Source: Theristus sp. LFF4_11 (taxonomy: Eukaryota; Nematoda; Chromadorea; Monhysterida; Xyalidae). From it: 64,000 nucleotides of DNA. The position numbers and the translations under genes were made by a program. The notes under the pieces were generated by a model. That model searched no databases. It saw only the letters and a program-made list of their open reading frames with translations, and was not told where the DNA came from. Of this stretch, positions 54,247 to 64,000 are shown in pieces (positions within the stretch are counted from its first letter, which is position 1; the number at the start of each line of letters is the position of its first letter). The stretch spans positions 35,109 to 99,108 of the forward strand of contig JASANC010003435.1 of the NCBI GenBank assembly GCA_030248135.1, read 5' to 3'.

Positions 54247-56893
54247 TCACACCAGATGAACAGCACAATTCAACGCGTATACTTTGTCCCATTGGACGCT
54301 TTTCGGCGGCGCCACTGTGTGCAGACGACGCACTTTGCAGTCTGTCAACAGTTCAGGCTCGTTTGAGAACGCTTCCATGCACAGGCGGTGGAGTGGCCGA
54401 TGGCGAATCGTAGTTACAACAAGCTCCTTCAAAGTGAAAAAAAATAATTCAAAAAAAAACACGTTTTCACAACTTTCAAACTCACTACAACTGGAGTGCG
54501 CTCCAGAGTTTGCTAGATGGTTCAACTCAGCCCAATTTTCGCGTCTCTCCTTGGCAATCAGGTTATCCATCCCAAAAGAACTGCAAACAGCTTAGTTCAC
54601 AAAAAGCGGCACAAATTTAGCTGTTCAAATACCGTACTGTCAAAATTTTGAATTTTTTGGTTTCCCGCCATGTGACACTCCGCCCACTTTTGGGTGGGTG
54701 TCTTATACTCTTATCTTTTTGCGCGCAACCTAAAATGCAAGATTTTACGGCAAATCTCTCTCCTCCAACCTTGTACTGATCGCGATTCCAATTTGCGAGC
54801 ACATCCAGTAGCAGCGCATGCGCCGTCCGCTGCGTGTTCGCGTACAACGCCGCGAGCACGCCATTACAGACGAGCGACACGCCAACTGGCAGCTCCTTGT
54901 CGACGCCACTGAACGCCACCCGTACTCGCATCAGTGCGGCTGTCGTGCACGCGCGTACGAACGCAATGTACGCGTCACGCCGGAGTCCGGTGACGCGTCG
55001 GTCGACCACCGCGAACTGCTCAAAGTGGTCGTCCGGTTGGCCAATGACGCAGTTGCTCGTGACCGCCTCTGTGCCGCCGTCGCCGTATTGGCGCAACAGT
55101 TGGCGAACCAGTGGACGGACGTCACGCACGGTCAGCTGGACGAAATCATTGGCGTCGGACACGACGAATCCGAGACGATCACGCCACACCGGCAGCAACG
55201 TCCGGCGGAACCGATGCACGTCCTCGACCACCAGGTCGACGGTGACGTTCTTGGAGAGCTCGAAGTCAGCGGCGCCCAACGCGCTCAGCATCGCGCGCTC
55301 GACCGCCTGCAAAATGGTCAATGCTGAAAAATTGCTAAAAGAAATTTGCATCGGCCGGGAATCGAACCCGGGCCGCCCGCGTGGCAGGCGAGCATTCTAC
55401 CACTGAACCACCGATGCGACAAACTCAAGTGTAAAAATTTCTGCATACATCGTAGTGTACGTAGTCTATACACAAGACGTATGTGTACAAGATGTAGCCA
55501 CACTGTGTACTACGAACTGAATGCAGTACAAACAGGCATACATATTTGACACCCAAGCTGTTCTTATCGTTCACGCGTGGAAAGGTTCCTCCAAAGTTTT
55601 ATGTTGGCATGCCATATTTATGGTTCAGTCAGCCAAACTTCGTTTTTTAGTTTTAATTTTGATAAAAGTGAAAAGTGGATTTTGAGAAGTCGATTTCTCA
55701 CATATCGTGCAGTTTTCATGTTGGATACAAGGCTAAAAACTTTTATTTTTTTGACTGATTAATTTTTGACCATTGAAAATGGTCTTATTGGCATTTTCGT
55801 TTTTTGGATAACAAAGTTTAAAAACCAGACGCACAATTTCACGCGCGGTTCGCATGTCAGCACTGGCATGACAGCAGACCATAGCAGGTGCATCGAGCGT
55901 GGTTGGTGTTTTTATTTGGTCACCATGGCTCACAGAAACGATCTGCAAACACAATAGAAAAGTGAAATGTCACTTATATTTTGCTATATGGACTGGACAT
56001 ACACTGCATGTGTTAATTATCTAAGTCTAAACACCAACAGCTGTAGTAGCAAACGAAAAGTATTATACCTGTTTTAAAATGGCTTTCGAGCAGCGTGTTA
56101 CCATTGCAAACATCAATTTCAAATTGGTTGCTCTTTGCTCCTCACAAGTTTTCCATCCTTAAAACCTTAAAGATCTTTTGCTTAGTGACTTGCAAGAGAA
56201 ACCAGCACACAATTGACGAACCTTGAGCTGGGTGACGCAATTATTATCATAGGTGTCGTCGTCAGCATCGCAAGCCACCACCGACAGCAGTTTGTCACTA
56301 ATGTCTGTGCTGCACTCGAACACGCAGCAGTACGCCTGTGTGCTGCTGTACCGCACCACTGCTGCGACGCATTCAACGGTGCTTTCTCCAAACAAAAAAC
56401 GTGGCGTCGCGGGGCGGAATTTGAAATGAATTCTACATTGAAAGCGTACTGAGGTTAATTTTAACTCGGGCCTACACTAAAGTATCCAGCATCCGGAAGA
56501 CATCAGAATGCCCAAACGAGAAAAACACGAGGCGAAAAACTCAACTGAACATTGAGCACCAACTGAAAACGAACCACTTTGATCACGTATGATACAGGTG
56601 TGCATCTGGTTCAGCTGCATGTACGGCGCAAGAGCAGAGTGCAAGGTGCGCGCCGCGTTTGACCGTGACAGCAGTTCGGTCACCTGATTGTCCCATGTCA
56701 TTTGCATTTGTTTCGGTTCGCTTGGTTCAGCCGCTCTCGCCTTTGGGATCAATGCTTCTTTTGGGAGCAGCTTTGTCGATCCATGATCGCTGAGTAAAAC
56801 TGGTTGTTTGAGCGGTTTCGTTGTGTTGTTATTCACTGGTAAAGCACATTTGTCGAGCAGCTGACAAGTGGCGAAATCGAGATCGAGTGACAT
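54247..56893 (-). CDS. Unrecognised conserved-looking protein, 438 residues
   Basis: Exons on the minus strand, in order: 56893-56575, 56385-56222, 55942-55826, 55306-54770, 54426-54247. All phases agree. I do not recognise the family. Exon 1 (from ATG at 56893) is hydrophilic. Exons 2-4 look like a compact globular domain (ECVAAVVRYSSTQAYCCVFE; VSHGDQIKTPTTLD; FRRTLLPVWRDRLGFVVSD; FVQLTVRDVRPLVRQLLRQYG; ALMRVRVAFSGVDKELPVG). There are no membrane segments or zinc motifs. The 537-base exon 4 is much richer in GC than its surroundings. An alternative last part exists: an exon at about 54591-54494 followed by another frame of the last exon. The 3' end is therefore uncertain. Intron 3 contains the tRNA-Gly gene. 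Confidence 0.6.
55347..55417 (-). tRNA. tRNA-Gly (anticodon GCC)
   Basis: 71 nt on the minus strand. The acceptor stem GCATCGG pairs with CCGATGC, followed by A as discriminator. A box TGGTTCAGTGGTAGAATG, anticodon loop CTGCCAC (GCC), B box GGTTCGATTCC, T stem CCCGG/CCGGG. All four stems close without mismatches, unlike the SINE heads in this window. It sits inside an intron of, and is co-oriented with, the host gene. Confidence 0.96.
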
Positions 56894-56935
56894 GATCGGT
56901 CGAATACTGCGAATCGGTGATTTTCTTGAAAGTTA

Positions 56936-57042
56936 CAGCACATCATATTAGCTGATTGGTGGCTGACAACAAGATGCATGCTTCTGCGTGCAGGCATCAC
57001 GTGGTAACCAACCAATCAGCTAATTGTACATGATATAGAATG
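56936..57042. mobile_element. Mariner-type MITE (family M1), copy 4
   Basis: 107 bases flanked by TA. It starts CAGCACATCATATTAGCTGA and ends CAATCAGCTAATTGTACATG...AATG. The centre has ATGCATGCTTCTGCGTG and GCATCACGTG. It lies 40 bases upstream of the minus-strand gene's start codon, so it may be in its promoter or 5' UTR. Confidence 0.87.
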
Positions 57043-58376
57043 TAATTCGATTCGATATCATCAGAAAGTCAACCAAAACTGATATTTGTGACAGCCAATC
57101 AATGAAATGATCTGGCAGATTCTTGGTTTTCATCGGATGCAATCAAAAATAATGCGTGAGGTCCACTTGGCAACAATAACAGTTTGCATTTGGTTGATGG
57201 CACAAAAACACGCGATACATACGTCTTTCATTTGACCAATATCCAAAACAGAAATACAATGTTCATGAAAAACTGTTCGTTAATTATCAGTATCCTATCT
57301 CGTCCCGACGGGCTCCAACGGAAGGAACTGTTCACTTTTTATTGTGTCAAGTTTGCAGGCCTTTTGATGATTTTCAACCACGACGCATTGTTCTGCACGC
57401 ACATAAATAACAACGCAAACTACAATTTTATCTTTTACACAGTTTGTGATTTCCGTTCTATTCAACAAAAACGCAAAAACTGTCAATTTGCCACTTTTGT
57501 ACACCACAGAACAATGTGTTGTTGTTATGTGGATGCGAAGAAACAACGCATTCATTGATAACATAGTAGCAAAAAATCATAGAACATTTGTGCATGCATA
57601 CCATGTTAGTGAGGGCAAGTGACAAAACACAAAAGGTTTTTCGTTTTTCGTGTTTGATTTTTTTCGAAAACTGCTTTTGCCATTAACGTAGACATGTTCG
57701 TAACATTGGACTAGCATTATTTTTTACGGTCTCACAGGTGCACAGAACGTGACATAAAAGTCAAATGTACAGAACAAATATGATACACATGAAAAACGCC
57801 AAAAAAAATCGAATATTGTCGGAACTTAGCAAAAAGTCTGCTAAAAAGGCACGCCAGCAGAGCAAATTAAAGATTACACAAGTGACAAATAGAAAATTAG
57901 TAAAAACTATGTATCTCGCAAAATCGATGACTAGAAAACAATAACTTCAGTATTACAGCTACAGCACATAAGTAGATTGGACATGTGAATTGTAAAACAA
58001 ATGACGCGACTGCACAATCTCAACGAATAAAAAAATGAAAGGCGAAAAAACAACAACACACCAACAAGATATTTTTCATGTTTATGCAAATTTTGTTGTC
58101 TTTTTTCAAGGTGCAGCCGCACGTACGCACAAGCAGCATTTATTTTTGTACTTACAATTTTTTACCAAAAACTATTTTTACAGAACACAACATGTGCAAA
58201 CTATTCTTCAAATTTCGCATCAATCTTATGTAGATTCTGTAAAAAAGTTCTGGTTAGCCGCAGCGGTAGAAGCGAAGAACAATAGCACTGAAACATAATA
58301 CCCTGAAAATCTATGGCTATAGAAGCTGCAACACAAAAAAACTTCTAAATTTTGCACATTTTATATTAACATAAAT
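57043..58376. other. Intergenic, 5' flank of the 54.2-56.9 kb gene and 3' flank of IDH3B
   Basis: AT-rich. A TTTATT (minus-strand AATAAA) near 58139 may be the IDH3B poly(A) signal. No coding similarity is seen; open frames of 60-120 codons here have no family match. Confidence 0.5.
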
Positions 58377-61300
58377 CTAATCGTCAATGATCAACCCCTG
58401 TTCGATGGCCTTCATCAGTGCACGGCTCTCTTCGATTAAAGCGTCAATGAAATCAGTGGTCGTTGCCGTACCACCCATGTCTGGTGTCAGAATCTAAAAA
58501 AACGTATTTGTGATACAAACGAAAACCACTTTCCTCAGAGAGATACAAAACAAATTCACCCCACCGCCACCCACTTACTGCTTCAGTGTGACAAGAGCAA
58601 AAAATACTAGATGAATACATCAATGGTATTTTCAAAAAAACATGCATTCTCGCTAACCTTGCGCTTCGTAAGGACATTTTTCAGCGCTCGATGCAGCAGC
58701 TGTGAATTAGCTAACAGTCTGAAATATATCGAGTCAATTTTAAGCAATGATTGCACTTGAACACGGTGAACGGTTTCTGGGATGCGGTTAGTTAAGGGGC
58801 ATTCATGAAGCAGTATTTAGTGACCGCGTAGCTATATTTTAACACAGCTACGCGTCACCAAGTGCTGCTTCATGAATGCCGCTTTAGTATTTATTAGCTA
58901 AAACAGACTGCATCCGTTAGCTAGCCAAGGTTAAAGTGTCAGTATAACGTAATTTATTGATTCAGTCGTGCCTTTTGAGACGCTGGTATCGGTTACATAA
59001 CCAATGAGTAACAATCATTTAGACACGGTTGAAGTGCGCGAAGCAGGCTGCTTAGGTTCACTTGCAAGCGATATAACTTGAAACAAAAACGAGCATGGTC
59101 CTTCATTGAAATAAGAAAGTATTTCAATTTAGTTTCGCAACCTTGCAGCCAAATGACGTTTGTCAGCCAACAAGTTCGCTGCAAAGTGCCAACCAACATA
59201 ACCGATAAAAAAAGGTGACGTGACATGCTGATTAGCAAAAACAAAACAAAAACATTTGTTGCTGTTAAGTACACAAGGTAGCACAACAAAGCTTTGTGAT
59301 GTTATTTCTTTTTCTGGACGCTTCATCTTAATCGAATCGAAATCGGCTTAGGCTGAACCAATCAGCGCAGGATGAAGCAAACAAAACCAAAAAATTAGAA
59401 GTGAACATCATCAGCGTTCAGAAACGGACATCTCAAGCAAAAACGCACCGATTTCGCACGTGATCTTTGGTGGTGTTATGCTGGCTGAAGTGGTGCGGGT
59501 TAATTAAAACTTGTTCATGAAGTGACCACGAAGATAACAAAAAAATAGTAAAAAAAGCAATGAATGTAGCGTTGTGTTGCGTTTCAGTGTTAGCTTACAG
59601 CATAGAAAAACAGTTGGTTATATTTTCGGGACGCAAATAAACTAAACAAGAAACGGCTCGGTTAGCTGGCGACGGGACGGGACTGACCACTGACCTTTCT
59701 TGTTTCTTTCCATCCGTCATCCAACCACTAAACAACACCAGTAAAATCAAGAAAATAGTTCGAAAAAAGCAGAAACAAGCGAAAGAACAACTAGTTTTAC
59801 TGCATCTAACGGCCTATAAAAAAGTAAATTACGACCACTTTTGCTAAGCCGACAAAACTTTTCTGCAACTTTCAGTGACATTCGGAAATTTTGCAAAAGG
59901 CTACGCCGCATTCATGAAGCTGACAATACAATATACCTCTAAGCAGCAATCGCCGTCAACTCCACTAACATAGCAGCCCTCTAAAAAGCCAGTAGTTACA
60001 AAGCAGAAAAGCAGATGCAGCAATGCAGACTGACCCGAGATACTGGAGCATGTTGATGGCGCAGCGCATGGTCGCCGTCGGATTCGCCACGTTCTTGCCG
60101 ACCATCGAGTACGCGGCACTGCGCGCTGCCTGAACAGTGCTCGAGCACGCACTTCAGTTTCATTCAGTTATCACACTTTGATTAGTAGAGCACAAAAAAA
60201 TGAAATCATTCTGTTCTAATTCTGGTCTCACACACGCATCAAGTGGTCTGTTCTGTGCTTTGCAAAAACGCCACGGTTTCCTCCACGGTAATATTGGTTT
60301 GTTACGAAAAGCGTTTGCGGGTGTGTGTGTGCCTGCCAGTTGGCACAATAATAGCGAGTGTTTGCGACCTTAACAAAGGCCAACATGCGCTGCCAATGCC
60401 ATGTTCACCAACAAGCAAGCAGCATGCACCAACCAACCGGCTCAAACACAGCGTATCGTTCGCCGATCATCATGCACGCCGGCAGGCCGGCACCGCCGAT
60501 CAAGCCAGCACAGAGGTTCTGCACGATGTTGCCATACAGGTTCGGCATCACCATCACGTCGAACTGTTGCGGGTGCGAGACGAGCTGAAATGCACGTTGC
60601 GTTTTGAAATCTATGACGTCAACACAGAACCACCGTGAGAACTATTCGTGTTGAAACACGTCGATGGACTTGGACGTTGTGGAAGAAGCGTGTTCTGTTT
60701 AGAAGGAAGTCATGGGCAAGGCTATGTGGACTTCAACATGAAATGTAACTGTAACATGTAACTGCCCACCAATGTACCCCCCCCCCCCAACTTCGATTGG
60801 TCTGTTATCCCAAAAATTATTCTGCACATCACTAAACCGTGTAAAACGGAACTGATTGAACCAGCAAAAGGCAAGCGCACCTGCATGCAAGTGTTGTCAA
60901 CGATCATGTTGTTGAACTCAATTTCAGGGAACTCCTTGGCGACCTCGCCACAGACACGCAGGAACGTTCCGTCAGCAATCTTCCTGGAGTTAGATGTTAG
61001 AACTTTTTTTGGAAAATTTTACCACGTTAAAATTCTTTTTTCATCAAAATCTAACGAGTAAACCAAACGTTTGTTCAAGCTGTTCGAAATGTTTGATTAT
61101 CTTCAATAATGAAAACACAACGTACATGATATTCGCTTTGTGTATGGCAGTGACCTTCTTGCGATTGTGTTTACGGGCGTAATTGAACGCGAAACGAGCT
61201 AAGCGACCAGCTTTTTCGTGCGTGCACACCTTCAAACTTTCAACTACGCCCGGAACAACCTAAAAATCAATGTGCTAGGAAACTGCAGATTCTTGTCCAC

Positions 61301-62686
61301 ACAGATGTCATGATAAAACTGGTTTTGCTTTCTGCAGAGCAAGTTTTAAAAAAATACCAGCTGCAAAGCACGTCTCCATATCGCGAATATCTAGCTAAAG
61401 GACGCATTGCGTGACGGTAAGTCAGTGGTGTGCGGCAACAACCAATATTTCAGTGAAAACGAGACCATCAAACCAACCTGATGTTCAATGCCACTGTATT
61501 CTCCCTCAGTGTTCTCGCGAATCAAGATGATGTCGACGTCTTTGTGACGTGACTGCACCCCAGACTCCGTCTTAAAGCGAGACACCGCCGCATACAAATC
61601 GAGTCGTTTGCGTAGCATCACGTTCCTGCTCATGATGTACGGCCGATCGGCAAACTTTCGCTCGATGCTGCCTGCAAAGATGACATGAGTGTCTATTTCA
61701 TATTTTATTGTTGTTTTCGGGGATGCGGTGTTCGAATTATTTTCGGAACTAAAGACTGTCCTTGCACTTGGGCTGGCAAGTGGGTCACGCACATCCTGCG
61801 AAAAACAACAACAAGCATTTGCTGCGCGGTATGCGGACTGACACCGCCGCGAATATGCCAGCCAGACACTGTTTCGTGCCCGGTCTTCGTTTACAGTGCG
61901 AGAGTGAGACACGTCAAGTGGTTGTGTTGCGATGTCAGTCCGCCACACTCAAAGCAAAAACTGACGCTGAAAAGACCATGACATTCGCGAAAATGGCACA
62001 TTTCATAAATTAGAACAATATAAACCATGGCCACCTTTGAGCGCGACACCGTTTCGTTCAATCGAGGCGATGATGTGCTCGAGGTCGTGGTCAACGTCGT
62101 CAACGATCTCACCTTCCACCGAGTACAGTGACACATCTTCGAAGTCAATCGGAATGCGGATCGTTCTGCGACAAGCGAAGTTTCACTGAGGTGGCCAATT
62201 CAATTGAATTCTCAAAACAAAAACGCCTGAGGCGGCAAAAAACGGTCACACTAACTCAAAGACGGTCTTCACGTGGCCAAACATCTCCGGGCCAATGCCG
62301 TAGCCAGGCATCAGGGTCACCGTCTGGCGGCCTCCATATCTCGCCAGCGGCAATTGCTGAAAAGAACTTTCCATCGTTCGTTTCATCCATCCAAGCAAAA
62401 TGCGAGTGAAAAAACCAATCAAATAACGAGTAACAACGACGAGGAACCGTGAACCTGGATCCGCATATAAAACGTCAACATTACACACAGGTTAATAACG
62501 ATTGCTATGAAGGCACAGACGAACCAATGTTTTTGGCGAAAACGCGGTCTCAAAGAGTCTACTCTGCGACTGTGCGTTCGCGGCACTGTCCGGCTTGTGC
62601 TCGTCGTGGCCCATCACATGACGAACTGCTACCGTCGCCGTAAGGCCCTGCGTGTGAAAGATGAATGCGAATGAACGCACGTACAT
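58377..62686 (-). CDS. IDH3B: NAD-dependent isocitrate dehydrogenase, beta-type subunit, mitochondrial
   Basis: Ten exons on the minus strand: 62686-62525, 62356-62256, 62165-62035, 61671-61478, 61259-61126, 60983-60881, 60584-60438, 60129-60035, 58718-58658, 58493-58377. All phases agree and give 414 residues. A regulatory/assembly subunit of the TCA-cycle enzyme in the matrix. The first ~25 residues ([20 protein letters not shown]...) are basic, hydroxylated and without acids: a typical presequence. Then come [65 protein letters not shown], the adenine loop [11 protein letters not shown], and [16 protein letters not shown]...[10 protein letters not shown] and DMGG.(S/A)TTTDF are closer to beta than to gamma. 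The usual PGDGIGPE reads PGYGIGPE here. The last-but-one intron is 1.3 kb with a MITE. Confidence 0.94.
58793..58885. mobile_element. Palindromic MITE (family M2), copy 3
   Basis: GGGGCATTCATGAAGCAGTA...GACCGCGTAGCT / CAGCTACGCGTCAC...GCTGCTTCATGAATGCCGC. Best-preserved palindrome of the family. It lies in an IDH3B intron. Confidence 0.85.
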
Positions 62687-62813
62687 TGCGAATGTGAGCT
62701 GACGTTCGGCGCCGTGCATTCGAGTTTTTTTTCGTCTCGGTTCGGTGTCAAAAACACGTGATGCATCATTATTAAAACAGCTGCATCTGCAGTTCCGGTG
62801 CTCCTCCTCCATA

Positions 62814-62992
62814 ACACAGGAAAGAAAAAAATGCAAAAACTAAATTGATCATTTTCACCTTATCAAAAAGGCTTAGCTCAGCTCAGGATCAGGTTTAGGA
62901 TTAGGAACCTACAACGACTCATTACAAGCAACCTCAGATCAAAAAAAATCACTTTTAAGTATGTAAACAAGTCGGTGGCCCCTGCCCTTTAA
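62814..62992. repeat. Left half of a direct duplication flanking the 63-kb transposon
   Basis: GGAAAGAAAAAAATGCAAAA, TTGATCATTTTCACC, TTAGGATTAGG, GGAACCTAC and ATCACTTTTAAGTATGTA occur here and, in the same order, at 63553-63715. The two halves differ by scattered substitutions and small indels. Confidence 0.8.
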
Positions 62993-63000
62993 CACAGGAG

Positions 63001-63552
63001 CAGTACCGTGGGCGGGGGGGGGGTGGGGGGTACACCCCCCCCGAGCACCCGAGACCGTCGGGTGGGGGGGGGGGGGGGGGGGGGGGGCGGCCCCCGGGCC
63101 CCCCCCCCCCTAAACCCGGGCACCCCCCCCCCAATGGTACCCCCCCCCCCCTCGAAAATTTGGCCGACACCCCCCACCCCCCCATGAAATTTTGTCTGGC
63201 GGACACCCCACCCCCCCCCAAAATTTTCTGCACACCCTAAAATTTTTTTCGAAAATCATGATTTTTTGTCTATAAAGTCCATAATATAAGCTGAATATAT
63301 GATAACTTGACCATCTTCATTGTAATTTCAACGATTTTGCAGCAAAATTTAGCGTTTTTCCTTCAAAATTTAAGCGAAAATTTATCATGGGGGGGTGGGG
63401 GGGGGTGGACCCCCCCCACAGAAAATTTTGAAAAAATGCACGTTACCATAGGTTGGACCCCCCCCCTCACTTTTTGGTCGGTCGGCACCCCCCCCCCCCC
63501 CACGGTCCCTGCCCCCCCCCCCCTCGAAATTTTTTTTGGGCCCACGGTACTG
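63001..63552. mobile_element. hAT-like non-autonomous element made largely of G/C runs, 552 bp
   Basis: Inverted ends CAGTACCGTGGGC / GCCCACGGTACTG and an 8-base duplication CACAGGAG (62993-63000, 63553-63560). The interior consists of long G and C homopolymers with CCCCGAAATTTT/AAAATTTTC words. There is no ORF of note. Homopolymer lengths are probably not exact. Confidence 0.87.
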
Positions 63553-63715
63553 CACAGGAGGATTAGGAAAGAAAAAAATGCAAAAAGTAAATTGATCATT
63601 TTCACCTCATCAAAAAGGCTTGGCTTAGGATTAGGATAGGAACCTACGATTTTGATCAGATGCAAGCAACCTTTGATCAGAAATCAAAAAAATCACTTCT
63701 GTTTTAAGTATGTAT
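63553..63715. repeat. Right half of the direct duplication
   Basis: Matches 62814-62992 (see that entry), beginning right at the transposon's target duplication. The segment AGGCTTGGCTTAGGATTAGG contains TTAGG-like words, too few to call telomeric. Confidence 0.8.
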
Positions 63716-64000
63716 AGAAATGTCAAAAAACAGACTAACATAACGCAATGAATGAACCGAACTCACCGGTTTTTTCAGAATCGGGCGTGCACCGCTTGCT
63801 GGCACAACGGGAACAACGCGCAACCGCAAAGTCGCGGAAAACATTGCAAGTTGCAAGAAAGGATGGGGACCAGATCACACGGACCACGCGCCACGGCACG
63901 CCTAGGTTTGGAAAAAAAGTGAAAATCCCAATTTTTTAACTTTAAAAATTTAAAAAAATTAATTATATGTGAAATTAATTTTTTTTCCAAAATGCCGGAG
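63716..64000. other. Terminal segment, unassigned
   Basis: A 63-codon open frame (63748-63939) has no recognisable similarity. The remainder is AT-rich. Nothing supportable. Confidence 0.4.

Noticed and set aside
58377..62686. Annotation as the catalytic alpha or the gamma subunit of NAD-isocitrate dehydrogenase
   Set aside because: The [14 protein letters not shown] segment lacks the alpha pattern, and VFEP...[10 protein letters not shown] with [11 protein letters not shown] fits beta better than gamma.

Overview
This window comes from the nuclear genome of an invertebrate animal. Its protein-coding genes are split by many short spliceosomal introns (mostly 70-700 bases, GT-AG), exons are richer in GC than introns, and all the recognised proteins are metazoan. 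I cannot fix the phylum. One short (TTAGGC)-type tract, the telomere unit of nematodes, is only a weak hint. Exon chains were built by hand from splice signals, reading phase and family similarity. Where I state that phases agree, every junction was checked.

Layout, left to right. 1-14.6 kb: C-terminal ~1,520 residues of a Piezo mechanosensitive channel (+), with introns full of DNA transposons and SINEs, including a 2.3-kb hAT copy with a decayed transposase. 15.9-17.6 kb: UPF0462/C4orf33 homologue (+). 18.0-18.7 kb: RNA polymerase I subunit RPA12 (+). 19.7-22.9 kb: divergent Cys-loop ligand-gated channel subunit (+). 23.9-26.6 kb: ribonucleotide reductase small subunit (+). 27.5-31.0 kb: TFIIF alpha/RAP74 (+). 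31-39.7 kb: gene-free, transposon-rich block ending in a 3.5-kb hairpin-forming satellite with higher-order structure. 39.7-47.2 kb: POGZ/ZNF280-type multi-zinc-finger protein (+) without a transposase domain. 48.1-50.6 kb: peroxisomal sarcosine/pipecolate oxidase ending in SKL (+). 52.0-53.9 kb: unrecognised single-pass membrane protein (+). 54.2-56.9 kb: unrecognised protein (-) with a tRNA-Gly(GCC) gene in an intron. 58.4-62.7 kb: mitochondrial NAD-isocitrate dehydrogenase beta-type subunit (-). 62.8-64 kb: a G/C-homopolymer-rich transposon inside a direct duplication.

The genes do not form an operon or an obvious pathway. They are independent housekeeping or signalling genes at 0.4-9 kb spacing. 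The most distinctive content is the mobile-element complement: at least six short DNA-transposon families and two tRNA-derived SINE families, many with intact target-site duplications (8 bp hAT-like, TA mariner-like, TTTA/TTA Harbinger-like), and the satellite beside the zinc-finger gene. I found no clear new multi-gene system. The best candidates for something undescribed are the hairpin satellite, the transposon families, the two unknown proteins and the divergent channel.
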